A stretch of 64,000 bases of DNA from the NCBI RefSeq assembly GCF_900086655.1, contig NZ_LT575476.1:265117-329116 (forward strand), given 5' to 3'. This DNA comes from Paenibacillus tuaregi. GTDB lineage: Bacteria; Bacillota; Bacilli; Paenibacillales; Paenibacillaceae. Under the pieces are notes generated by a model. It did not search any database. It was not told where the DNA came from and saw nothing but the letters and a program-made list of their open reading frames with translations. Each line of letters begins with the position of its first letter. Position 1 is the first letter of the stretch. Position numbers and translations under genes: made by a program. Positions 43,787-52,266 of this stretch are shown here, piece by piece.

Positions 43787-44106
43787 AAACCTATCTGTTT
43801 CTGGCAGGGGCTATACTCAGTGAGCTTGCGGGGACCTCTCTGCTGAAGGCATCGGCCGGATTTACGAAGCTGCTTCCCTCTCTGGGGACTTTAGTGTTTT
43901 TTGGGGCCGCCTTCTATCTGTTGTCCCTGTCTCTACAATCCATCCCTCTAGGGGTCGCTTACGCCATCTGGTCCGGGGTTGGGACAGCAGCTACAGCTAT
44001 AATTGGCATCGTGATATGGAAAGAAGCCGTGAATTGGTACACGGTTGGGGGCATCCTGCTTATTATTGCAGGAGTGATTCTGCTGAATTTGAAGCGGGCA
44101 GCCTAA
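43783..44106 (+). CDS. Small multidrug resistance (SMR) efflux protein
   Basis: Proton-coupled exporter subunit of 107 residues, the standard SMR length, with four helices. The essential membrane glutamate is Glu14 (AGAILSELAGTSLLK), and the loop signature PLGVAYAIWSGVGTAATAII is typical of EmrE/Gdx-type proteins. W-S-G-V-G plus lysine at 22 fits the family. It probably works as an antiparallel homodimer, since no second SMR gene is present. Gdx (guanidinium) versus Qac (quaternary amine) specificity cannot be settled by eye. Confidence 0.93.
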   Translation: MKTYLFLAGAILSELAGTSLLKASAGFTKLLPSLGTLVFFGAAFYLLSLSLQSIPLGVAYAIWSGVGTAATAIIGIVIWKEAVNWYTVGGILLIIAGVILLNLKRAA

Positions 44107-44244
44107 GCTTGCTTTAGGTGGAGGCTGCTACTTCCCTTACCCGGTAGGAGATGCTTCTGAGGGGGAGGTGGGATATATCCGCTAACATCGGAAGCAACAG
44201 CGATTCGAGGAAATCTTCTTTAACGCAGCGTTCTTAGAACAGAC

Positions 44245-44290
44245 AAAGGAGCCTCCCTGGGTCAAATGACTTTTGGGCTGCTCCTTCTTC
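44245..44290. terminator. Bidirectional terminator
   Basis: AAAGGAGC with CCC (44245-44257) pairs with GGG and GCTCCTT (44275-44286); T-rich flanks on both sides. Separates the convergent SMR operon and the 44304 gene. Confidence 0.65.
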
Positions 44291-44303
44291 TTTTGCTTCA
44301 AAC

Positions 44304-45128
44304 TTATTGCAAGAGCTTGTTCGTATATTTCTCAAATTCTGAGCTGAATTGGGAGATTAGCTTTCTTCCTTCTGCCAGCTTGGCGTTAGCCTGTTTGTAT
44401 AGCTTGCTGTCTATTTTGGTGTTATACAAAGCCTTTTTCATCAAAGTCAGCGCCTCTAATTGGTAGGAAGATCCCTTGATGTACAGCGCGTTGATGCGTT
44501 TCAGATCTGCATTCGGGGTCTTCATTGCTTTGATACCAGCAACAAACTTCGTGTAATTCGGAACAATTGTGTTGGCAAAAGCGTAATAAGCCTCTTTCCG
44601 GTTCTTGCTGCTTACATACTGATACTTGTTATAAGTGTTGACGGCTGTGTTCTCATAGTTCACCAGCTTCTTCATCTGACCAATATAGTCTTGGAGCTGC
44701 TGAATCGCTGGGTCTTCCTGAACCGCTGGAGTTTCCGGAGTCTCTGTACCCTGATCTGACTCAGCGGCTACATTGAACTTGATCCGCGCAGGCTCACCGT
44801 ATCCGTACACGGATACCAGGACGTCCGTGCTGCCGGGTTTAAGAGCGGTGACATCAATATGTCCAAAGCCGTCCTCCGTTTTAACGACAGAGGAATCTTC
44901 AGCTTTACTTGATACATCGATGGATAGAATACCTGTCTGGCAGGTATATGCAATCGAGGTACTGTTCTTCTTGGCATCCTTGGAAACAACCAGGTCATAG
45001 GTTGGCACTTCAAATGTGCATACGTCCGAAACGGCCTTTTGCGGGGCTGCGGCGCTGATCGTAGGGAAGGCCAAAGCCGAGATTAGGGGGGCAGCCATCA
45101 GCCACCGGGTGAATTTGCTCATCTTCAT
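44304..45128 (-). CDS. Secreted protein with Ig-like and helical domains, unknown function
   Basis: Exported protein of 274 residues; signal peptide ends near ISAAA. Residues 35-125 are beta-rich, with ITALKPGSTDVLVSVYGYGE-like ending (DVTALKPGSTDVLVSVYGYG) that recalls bacterial Ig (Big_2-like) domains. A Pro/Glu linker (ETPETPAVQEDP) leads to a 150-residue helical domain, rich in Tyr and Lys. ATG 45128 follows GGAGG by 11 nt; TTG 45146 overlaps the ribosome site. No catalytic motif seen. Confidence 0.7.
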   Translation of the reverse strand: MKMSKFTRWLMAAPLISALAFPTISAAAPQKAVSDVCTFEVPTYDLVVSKDAKKNSTSIAYTCQTGILSIDVSSKAEDSSVVKTEDGFGHIDVTALKPGSTDVLVSVYGYGEPARIKFNVAAESDQGTETPETPAVQEDPAIQQLQDYIGQMKKLVNYENTAVNTYNKYQYVSSKNRKEAYYAFANTIVPNYTKFVAGIKAMKTPNADLKRINALYIKGSSYQLEALTLMKKALYNTKIDSKLYKQANAKLAEGRKLISQFSSEFEKYTNKLLQ

Positions 45129-45467
45129 TGCTGTAATATCCTCCAAATTCTGAAATAAATTATGTACAAAATTCCATCAGATGTACATTGCTATTATCAG
45201 TAATTCAGTTAGAATTTGCCAGGAAAAAATTGTATTAACGGGAAGAAGAGAGTCGGAAATTTGTGTTGATGGCCAGGGGCAAAAATATTTTGCTGGTCAA
45301 GGAAACTTTTCCCACACCATCTGCGTCCAAATATTCGAACAGGAAAATCTATACAGCGTAGAGTGTCTTCCTAGGCTGATTTCCTGGCTAGTTTTTGCCA
45401 TTTTGGCTGGCTGGGTGAGGACGCTTATGGAGCTAATTCTATACTAAGGTGGATAGAGGAGGATATT
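45129..45467. other. Intergenic region without recognised features
   Basis: 339-bp spacer between divergent genes for two secreted proteins. An 88-codon frame at 45181 has no ribosome site or family likeness. Promoters are expected, none is convincing. Confidence 0.4.
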
Positions 45468-48400
45468 ATGAAAAAAGTGATTTCCCTGCTGTCAATCATG
45501 GCTATGCTTTCTTCATTTGCATGGCAGACGCAGGCCCAAGGTGCAGCTTCACCAATCCGTATTTATATGGATGGGATCAGGCTGTCCACAGACCAGGCTC
45601 CGATCGAGAAGCAGGGACGAGTGCTGCTTCCGCTGCGGGCTATTTTTGAAGCGCTTGACGCTTCGGTAGATTGGAACAGTAAGACGGGAGTTGTTAGAGC
45701 TGAGAAGGGCAACACCACAGTCACATTGAAAATCGGGTCTAAGACAGCAACGATCAATAACCAGAAGGTGACACTGGATGTCCCGGCCCAAACAGTCAAA
45801 GGCCGCACTCTGGTTCCGGTCAGATTTGTCAGCACGGCTCTGGGCGCCAAGGTGGATTGGAAGAGCTCCGCGCGCAGCGTGTACATTACGAACGGGGATC
45901 AGCCTCCGGTAGATGACCCATCTACGATTAGTCCGGTAACCTATGTAACACCTCAGATTGTCAGCCAATATGGCGACGGCCGGGATCTCAATGTAAGCTT
46001 CTCGAAGCCCTCAAATGAGTCGCTGGTAAGCCACTACCGTGTCCTCGTGGTGAAGTCTGACAAGGCACGCTGGTTCGATGAGAACGCCGCAAAGCAGGCA
46101 TCCTCATCCAACTACACCTTTGTAGGAATTCAGGGCTCGGACCGGTCGGTGAATTTGACCGCACAGACAAGGGATACTGACGGTGAGCTGCTTCGCTCAG
46201 GAGTGTCGTATAATGTCTATGTTTTGGCTGCCGGGAAGCAGGGCCAATTCGCCTTGTCGAATGCGTCTCCGGCTGTGACTCTGGGAGCAGGTACTTCTGC
46301 TTCAGGTGTCAAAGGTACGGACACCGCTGATTATGGTGACGGCCGTGATTTAACGGTGAGCTTCACGAAGGCACAAAATGAATCCAATATTGCAAATTAC
46401 CGCGTATTTGTGGTCAAGACCCAGAATGCGGGCAGTTTCAACCTGTCCACTGCCAACGGAATGTCTTCCTCGAACTATACAACGGTGAACAAAACAGGTG
46501 CTTCCACGCTGACAACGACTCTGAGCTCATCGGCCAGAGACACCTCCGGCGAACTGATCCGGAATGGGGTATCATACACGATTTATGTGCTTGCAGTAAG
46601 CAGCAATACAAGTGTATCGCCAAGCCAGTTGTCTGCAGGATCGCCTGCGATTACGCTGGGCAGCGGTACGGTAACCGTGCCATACATCACAGCTGTAAAT
46701 GATGTTAGTGACTACGGCGATGGACGTGATGTGAAGATCAGCTTCAACAAGGTGTCAGATGAATCCCGCATTAGCGGTTACCGGGTCTATGCAGTCCGGG
46801 ATCAGAACGCCTCAAGCTTCACGTTGTCCACTGCGGACGCTTTGTCCAGCAGCAATTACACATCTATCAGCAAGAACGGTTACAACATCAGCCAGACACT
46901 GAACTCGGGTTCCAGAGATGTGAATGGCTACCTTATTACGACCGGGACGACCTACCGCTTCTTCGTGGTAGCCGTGGGAGCTAACGGTTATTCGAATACG
47001 ATTTCTTCCGTGTCTTCTGCCCTGACGCTGTGGAATAACTCTAACATCAATGCGGTTACCAATGTCAGTGTGGATGATGTTAATGATTATAACGACGGCC
47101 GTGATTTAAGAGTAGCTTTCACCCGGGCGAGCAATGAGTCCAATATCAGCCATTATCGTATTCTTGTCGTCAGAAACAATAACGCCGGGAACTTCGATCT
47201 GTACGATGCGAACCGGGTATCCAGTGCCAACTATACCTATGTTAGCAAAACCGGCTACAACATCAATCAGGTGCTCCCAAGCGATGCACGGGATGTTGAC
47301 GGTTACGCGATTCGCAACGGAATAAGCTACCGTGTGTTTGTCCTATCGGTGGGAAGCGGCAGTTATTCCGGCACCAATGCGCTGTCCAGTTATTCTCCGG
47401 CAATTACGCTATCTGACAAGAACAACGTAAGCGCGGTGACTGGTGTGAGCGCCAGTGATGTAGGCAACAACAACAATGGCTCTGATCTGAAGGTGACGTT
47501 CAACCGGGTCAGCGATGAGTCCACGATCGCCCATTACCGTGTCTATGTGGTGAATAACGCATACGCGGGCAGCTTCCGGCTGTCGGATGCGGTGGCGAAC
47601 AGCTACTATAACGTGGTCAGCAAGACCGGTTATAATCTCAGTCAGGTTCTCAGCGCAAGCACACGGGACACGAACGGCAACCTCATTCAGAACGGGGTAG
47701 CTTACCGGATCTTCGTCCTGTCCGTGGGTGGTGGATATTACTCGGGCAGCAACGCCCTGTCGGCGGCCTCATCTGTTATTACTCTGACCAACACAGGCAG
47801 TGTAGGAGCAGTATCGAACGTATCCGCAGCCGATATTAAGGATAACGGTGACGGACGCGACCTGAGAGTAACCTTCGATAGAGCAGCCGATGAGAGCGGC
47901 ATTTCGGAATACCGGATTTATGTAGTCAAAGATCAATATGCCGGTAATTTTACGAAATCCGAAGCGGTTGCAAGCAGTTATTATACTTCCGTGGCCAAAA
48001 CGGGGGGAGCCGTGACCAAGGATCTGACTTCCGGAACCAAGGATACAGATGGCAATACCATCCGTAACGGAATGAAGTACCGGGTATTTGTCCTGTCCGT
48101 GGGGTCAGGAGCCAGCGCGCTGTCCCCGGGATCAGCCCCAATTACTTTGGCCGATAACTCTAGGGTTGCTCCAGCGACTGGAGTGACTGGCGAGGTGTAC
48201 CTGGACGGTACCGGCAAGGCAGCAGGGGTTCTTGTCCGCTTCGGACCATCCGCGACACCGTCTATTGTTAAGGAGTACCGGGTGTTTGTGGTTCCTTCAT
48301 CATCTGGCTTCAATTTGAATGAGGCTAATAATAACGTGTACTTCACCAAGAGCAGTGATGGAGAATTGAGGATCCCGCTGACATATAGCAGCACTCAAGG

Positions 48401-48848
48401 CAGCCCAATCTCGGCTGGAAAATACAGAGTTTATGTGCTGGCCGTGTCCAACTCCTCAGATATTCCTAACGCTCTGTCCGAGCCGTCGGCGGAATTCACG
48501 GTGCAGGACCAGCCTACGGCGCAGCCGGTGGCGGCAGTCACCAAAGTGACCGCAGTATATAAGAGTGCAAATGAGCTGGATGTAAGTTATGCAGATCCAA
48601 AAGATGCCAACATTGCGAGCTATACGATTGCGCTTGTCGCGAGCGACATCGAGGTCACCGCGTCTAATGTGGAAGACAAGGCTGTTACGCAAGCGAAGGA
48701 TGTGAACGGGACAACAGGAACTTTGAACGTTACGGGTGTGAAGGGAGGCACCTACAAGGTGTATGTGCTCTCCAAAGCAATCGACAAGAACACCAAGGTA
48801 AATGCGTTATCTGCCCCATCTGGCAGCATCACGGTTCCTAATCAATAA
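45468..48848 (+). CDS. Giant secreted stalk-domain protein with tandem ~125-residue repeats
   Basis: Exported protein of 1126 residues. Signal peptide to about 25; residues 28-142 are a copper-amine-oxidase-like stalk domain (QGRVLLPLRAIFEALDASV, GRTLVPVRFVSTALGAKV). Then come six well kept repeats, each opening with Y-G-D-G-R-D-L-x-V-x-F (first near residue 169, later about every 125 residues), with an ES-x-I-x-x-YRV-V strand and an ending like NGVSYRVFVLSVG; two diverged copies end the protein. The strand pattern fits fibronectin-III-like folds. There is no sortase or SLH anchor, so it is either free or bound through partners. Ribosome site GAGGAGG. Role unknown; adhesion or polymer binding is plausible. 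Confidence 0.85.
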   Translation: MKKVISLLSIMAMLSSFAWQTQAQGAASPIRIYMDGIRLSTDQAPIEKQGRVLLPLRAIFEALDASVDWNSKTGVVRAEKGNTTVTLKIGSKTATINNQKVTLDVPAQTVKGRTLVPVRFVSTALGAKVDWKSSARSVYITNGDQPPVDDPSTISPVTYVTPQIVSQYGDGRDLNVSFSKPSNESLVSHYRVLVVKSDKARWFDENAAKQASSSNYTFVGIQGSDRSVNLTAQTRDTDGELLRSGVSYNVYVLAAGKQGQFALSNASPAVTLGAGTSASGVKGTDTADYGDGRDLTVSFTKAQNESNIANYRVFVVKTQNAGSFNLSTANGMSSSNYTTVNKTGASTLTTTLSSSARDTSGELIRNGVSYTIYVLAVSSNTSVSPSQLSAGSPAITLGSGTVTVPYITAVNDVSDYGDGRDVKISFNKVSDESRISGYRVYAVRDQNASSFTLSTADALSSSNYTSISKNGYNISQTLNSGSRDVNGYLITTGTTYRFFVVAVGANGYSNTISSVSSALTLWNNSNINAVTNVSVDDVNDYNDGRDLRVAFTRASNESNISHYRILVVRNNNAGNFDLYDANRVSSANYTYVSKTGYNINQVLPSDARDVDGYAIRNGISYRVFVLSVGSGSYSGTNALSSYSPAITLSDKNNVSAVTGVSASDVGNNNNGSDLKVTFNRVSDESTIAHYRVYVVNNAYAGSFRLSDAVANSYYNVVSKTGYNLSQVLSASTRDTNGNLIQNGVAYRIFVLSVGGGYYSGSNALSAASSVITLTNTGSVGAVSNVSAADIKDNGDGRDLRVTFDRAADESGISEYRIYVVKDQYAGNFTKSEAVASSYYTSVAKTGGAVTKDLTSGTKDTDGNTIRNGMKYRVFVLSVGSGASALSPGSAPITLADNSRVAPATGVTGEVYLDGTGKAAGVLVRFGPSATPSIVKEYRVFVVPSSSGFNLNEANNNVYFTKSSDGELRIPLTYSSTQGSPISAGKYRVYVLAVSNSSDIPNALSEPSAEFTVQDQPTAQPVAAVTKVTAVYKSANELDVSYADPKDANIASYTIALVASDIEVTASNVEDKAVTQAKDVNGTTGTLNVTGVKGGTYKVYVLSKAIDKNTKVNALSAPSGSITVPNQ

Positions 48849-48866
48849 AACACGGAGTCACTTTAC

Positions 48867-48907
48867 AAAAAGGTTATCCTGGGCTTGCTTCCCGGGATAA
48901 CCTTTTT
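48867..48907 (+). terminator. Strong terminator
   Basis: AAAAAGGTTATCC (48867-48879) / GGATAACCTTTTT (48895-48907), extended by TGGG/CCCG. Confidence 0.9.
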
Positions 48908-48944
48908 GGCTCTAGTTCGGTCAGCTGCAGGAATACCTCAAGCG

Positions 48945-48978
48945 TAACTTAAGTACCGGAACCGGTAACTTAAGTTAT
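48945..48978. repeat. Repeat of GTAACTTAAGT with central ACCGGAACCGG
   Basis: Two copies of GTAACTTAAGT flank ACCGGAACCGG, making an imperfect inverted repeat (one base inserted) about 105 nt before the 49082 gene. Possible operator. Confidence 0.4.
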
Positions 48979-49081
48979 CCTAGACCTTGGTCCAGGATGA
49001 ATCTTCCCTTTAGATGGAGGTTAAAAAATTCCAGCCGTGCTATCCTTGACAATAGAGATTAAATGATCGAGGAGTGAACGT

Positions 49082-49594
49082 ATGAATACCAAGACGATTT
49101 TTGGACCTGTATTTATCCTTCTGGGAGCTTATTTGTTCCTGAATAAGTCAGGTTCGATGGGGCCGGGGACTATCTTTGAGTATTTCTGGCCAACCTTATT
49201 TATCATTCCGCTAGGCCTGCTGATGCATTGGCTGTACTTTACTATGACCGGACGCAAGGGTGTGGGCCTGCTTGTTCCGGGCGGTATTCTGTTCACCGTA
49301 GGGCTGGTATGTCAGATCGCTACCTTGTTTGACAGCTGGGGAACCATGTGGCCGGGCTTTATCCTTGCTCCAGCCGTTGGATTGTTCGAGCTTTACTGGT
49401 TCGGTGGCCGGAACAAGTGGCTGCTCATTCCGATTAACATCCTGACAGTTATTTCAATTCTGTTCTTTGCCGTATTCTCGATTGGCTCCATGCTGAATCA
49501 TACGGTATTGGGACAACCGCTGATGGCCTTTGTGCTGGTGCTTGCGGGAGCTTTCCTGATGCTGTCCCCGAAGAAGAAAAGCCGGGATTTCTAA
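49082..49594 (+). CDS. Membrane protein with LiaF-like transmembrane region
   Basis: Integral membrane protein of 170 residues, five hydrophobic helices, opening with FGPVFILLGAYLFLNKSG and WPTLFIIPLGLLMH. Tandem 'G..lil.G..fLl' pairs of this kind occur in the LiaI/LiaF transmembrane domains of envelope-stress proteins. The C-terminal globular domain of LiaF is missing. Ribosome site GAGGAG. Function unknown. Confidence 0.7.
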   Translation: MNTKTIFGPVFILLGAYLFLNKSGSMGPGTIFEYFWPTLFIIPLGLLMHWLYFTMTGRKGVGLLVPGGILFTVGLVCQIATLFDSWGTMWPGFILAPAVGLFELYWFGGRNKWLLIPINILTVISILFFAVFSIGSMLNHTVLGQPLMAFVLVLAGAFLMLSPKKKSRDF

Positions 49595-49600
49595 AAACAC

Positions 49601-49801
49601 CTATATAAAATGAACTTATGAAGGTTACCCTTTTGGGAGTGCTGCGATGCCGAGTGTTCTTACGACCACTGTTGTCTCCGAAATCCTTTGAACTAGATAT
49701 CCAAGTAGGGGCATTTCGGAGACAAAGGCGGACGCTTCGCTTCTTCAGAATCACTCGGGATCGAAGCTCAGATCAGTTAATTCTAAAGTTCATCTTATAT
49801 A
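49601..49801. mobile_element. MITE-like element, 201 bp
   Basis: Ends are inverted repeats CTATATAAAATGAACTT (49601-49617) and its complement (49785-49801) with one mismatch. A second inverted repeat, TTGTCTCCGAAAT (49672-49684) / ATTTCGGAGACAA (49713-49725), lies inside. There is no coding capacity. The TIR starts with TA-rich sequence, compatible with a TA target duplication. Confidence 0.55.
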
Positions 49802-49847
49802 GCTGCACCGCAGCAGAGTTCAAAGCAACAAATGAATAAGCATAGAC

Positions 49848-49896
49848 AACCAAACAAAGGCCCGGTTTCGTGAAGAAATCGGGCCTTTGTTTGGTT
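49848..49896. terminator. Long bidirectional terminator hairpin
   Basis: 22-bp arms 49848-49869 and 49875-49896 with one mismatch (AACCAAACAAAGGCCCG / CGGGCCTTTGTTTGGTT). Confidence 0.8.
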
Positions 49897-49936
49897 GATC
49901 TGCCGAATTCTCCAGCATGCTCAGTAAGGAGGACAT

Positions 49937-50452
49937 ATGAAGAAAATTTATATCGTTGGGATTGTTGCCAGCGGCAAAACAACCTTAGCCAAGCGATTAT
50001 CGGAAGAACTGAAGATTCCGTGGTATGAGCTGGATTGTATTGTTCATCACCAGTCAGCAACAGAGCGTTTCAAACGTACACCAGAACAGCAGGTTGAGGT
50101 TATTCAGGAAATTGATCAACGTGGAGCTTGGATATTCGAAGGCACGGATCGCAAATCCTATCAATGTTTATATGAGATGGCAGACACCATTATCTTTCTT
50201 GATCCTCCTCTATGGAAGCGCAGAATTAGAATTTTGATAAGATTCCTTAAACAGAATCTTGGGATTGAGGAGTGTCACTATAAGCCGGATTTGAAGATGC
50301 TGAAAATGATGTATGCATGGACACGTGACTTTGAGGATAACCGCCGGGATCAGTTAGAGGCCAAATTGCAAATACATGCTCACAAGGTCATTAGACTGCA
50401 GAATAGTAATAACTTGGACCTGAAATATATACGTCCTCAAGACCGTGGTTAG
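49937..50452 (+). CDS. P-loop nucleoside-kinase-like protein (FlaR/topology-modulation type)
   Basis: Cytoplasmic protein of 171 residues, adenylate-kinase-like. Walker A is GIVASGKTT (8-16), with one glycine replaced by alanine/valine relative to GxxGxGKST. The LDCIVHHQ motif (family LDxxxW) and GAWIFEGTDRKSYQ (family WIIDGNY) match the group annotated as DNA topology modulation/FlaR or AAA-type kinases. Real substrate unknown. Ribosome site AAGGAGG. AT-richer than its neighbours. Confidence 0.8.
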   Translation: MKKIYIVGIVASGKTTLAKRLSEELKIPWYELDCIVHHQSATERFKRTPEQQVEVIQEIDQRGAWIFEGTDRKSYQCLYEMADTIIFLDPPLWKRRIRILIRFLKQNLGIEECHYKPDLKMLKMMYAWTRDFEDNRRDQLEAKLQIHAHKVIRLQNSNNLDLKYIRPQDRG

Positions 50453-50589
50453 CTTTCAGATTATAATCCTAAGGTTTCGGTCTACCGTTAAGGATCTCAA
50501 CCTACCTCAGCTCATCCCCCTTACAGCCCCCCAAGGTTTTATTTTTTTATTCTGTATCAAAGGGGTCAGCTAGCTCGCACCAGCGAATG

Positions 50590-50735
50590 GGTGGAATTGG
50601 TCCTGGAGAAGCGGAGCGGTCGCCTTTATTCCGGATTGTAACAACCTATCTAATTCACGACAATCCGGGAATAACAGCGATCGTAAGGACAATCCGCCCC
50701 GGAGCGGCTCCCGGAAGAACCTTCCCAGGCGCTCC
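50590..50735. repeat. Palindromic intergenic repeat element
   Basis: About 145 bp forming nested imperfect inverted repeats, centre stem ATTCCGGATTGT (50626-50637 region) / ACAATCCGGGAAT, outer arms rich in GAAGCGGAGCGG and CGGAGCGGCTCC. Similar GCGATCGCCTTTA-type text occurs near 58605. It fills most of the gap 50453-50843 and has no coding frame. Confidence 0.45.
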
Positions 50736-50784
50736 CTCACAAACCTAAAAAAAACAAACCTTACTCCTTAAATTCACAGCTTGT

Positions 50785-50798
50785 TGGAAGCGCTCTAA
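50785..50798 (+). promoter_or_regulatory. cre-like site before second ABC cassette
   Basis: TGGAAGCGCTCTAA, one mismatch from the cre consensus, 45 nt before the binding-protein start. Confidence 0.5.
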
Positions 50799-50843
50799 TC
50801 CCTAATAATTAGCTTATACTTCAAAAAAACAGGGGGCTAAAAA

Positions 50844-52190
50844 ATGGTACAAAAGCCGTTAAAAAGAACGCTTTCCATGATTCTCGCAGGGGCACTCACT
50901 TTGAGCCTGGCCGCATGTGGAGGCGGAGCTAAAACTGACTCTGGTACTGACAACACGACTGCTTCTTCAGGAGGAGACAAACCAAGCGACAAGAAAGTCA
51001 CTATCACTTTCCAAAATATTCAACCAGACCCGTCGACCCCATCTTATAAAATGACACATGCTATCGTAGAAGAATATCAGAAAGCTAACCCGAACGTGAA
51101 AATCGAGCTGGATACGCTAAATACGGACCAGCAGAAGATGAAGCTGAAGACACAGGCGGCATCCAAGGAAGTTCCGGATATTACCATCGTGAATCCGGCG
51201 GCACAGATGAAGCCGTTCGTGGACGCGAAGCTGCTCGCTCCGCTGAATGATGTGATCGACAAGAATGGGCTGAAGGATACCTATCAACCCGGACTGCTGG
51301 ATTACTACAGCTTTGACGGCAATGTGTACGCCCTGCCGGATGGAAATAACATCGAGGTTGTGTACTACAACAAAGAATTGTTCAAGCAAGCGGGAATCGA
51401 CAAAGTACCAACCACATTTGACGAAATGTTGGCTGATGTTAAAGCACTTAAAGCTAAAGGAATCACACCGATTGCGATTGGAGAGAAAGACTCCTGGACG
51501 GGTTCCTTCCTGTTCATGAACATCCTGCTCCGCACGAACGGCGGACCTGGATTCCTGAAAGATGTAGTTGACGGTAAGAAGAAATTTGACGATCCGGCGT
51601 TTAAGCTTGCGGTGGACCGCTTCCAAGATCTTGTCCAGGCCGGAGCATTCCCGGATGGCGCGACTTCTATTGATGCTAACGCAGGCGGTAATATCTTTAA
51701 GTCCGGTAAGGCTGCAATGTGGGTGATCGGAACTTGGGAGACCGGTGCCATTGATGCTTCTTCCGTAGCTGGTAAAGTGGGCGCATTCCAGTTCCCTACC
51801 GTGGATGGCAAGGGTGATCTGAACGAGTTCATGCTGGCTCCAGGCAGTGCGTTTGCCGTGTCAGCCAACAGCGAGCATTTGCAAGAGACCAAGGATTTCC
51901 TCAACTATTTCGCGCTTAACCTGCCTAAGAAACAGTTTGAACTTAAGAATGCCGTAGGACTTGGTCAAAAGGTGGACGGCGACCTTAAAGCCGCTGGTTA
52001 TTCCGAACTTGCTATTGAAGTGGCTTCCCTCTTCAACAACATCAAAGGCGGCGATCTGGCCTTTGATAACACGATGAACCCGGCAACTGCACAGGTTCAC
52101 TTGAGCAGCATCCAGAATCTGTTCGTACAAAAAGCCGACTCCGCCCAGGTAGCACAGGAGCACCAGGCCGCATTCGAAGCGAACAAATAA
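50844..52190 (+). CDS. Sugar-binding lipoprotein, second cassette
   Basis: Solute-binding protein of 448 residues; lipobox LAA-Cys25 followed by a Gly/Ser/Thr-rich tether. Family 1 SBP features: VTITFQNIQPDPS, SKEVPDITIVNPAAQMKPF and GGNIFKSGKAAMWVIGTWE. It is not closely similar to the protein at 29084. Ribosome site AGGGGG. First gene of a five-gene operon with two permeases and a YesMN pair. Probably an oligosaccharide receptor. Confidence 0.93.
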   Translation: MVQKPLKRTLSMILAGALTLSLAACGGGAKTDSGTDNTTASSGGDKPSDKKVTITFQNIQPDPSTPSYKMTHAIVEEYQKANPNVKIELDTLNTDQQKMKLKTQAASKEVPDITIVNPAAQMKPFVDAKLLAPLNDVIDKNGLKDTYQPGLLDYYSFDGNVYALPDGNNIEVVYYNKELFKQAGIDKVPTTFDEMLADVKALKAKGITPIAIGEKDSWTGSFLFMNILLRTNGGPGFLKDVVDGKKKFDDPAFKLAVDRFQDLVQAGAFPDGATSIDANAGGNIFKSGKAAMWVIGTWETGAIDASSVAGKVGAFQFPTVDGKGDLNEFMLAPGSAFAVSANSEHLQETKDFLNYFALNLPKKQFELKNAVGLGQKVDGDLKAAGYSELAIEVASLFNNIKGGDLAFDNTMNPATAQVHLSSIQNLFVQKADSAQVAQEHQAAFEANK

Positions 52191-52209
52191 GAGGGATTAT
52201 CCCTAAGCG

Positions 52210-52245
52210 ATGCGAAGAGGCCCCGCGCTTCTTCGCATTATTTTT
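52210..52245 (+). terminator. Intercistronic hairpin between binding protein and permease
   Basis: ATGCGAAGAGGC (52210-52221) / GCTTCTTCGCAT (52227-52238), 5-nt loop, then TATTTTTA. It probably ends or processes part of the transcripts, giving more binding protein than permease. Confidence 0.65.
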
Positions 52246-52266
52246 ACACCAAAGGGGGCGAAAATC

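Noticed and set aside
45181..45447. 88-codon frame before the stalk-repeat protein
   Set aside because: No ribosome site and no resemblance to a known family.
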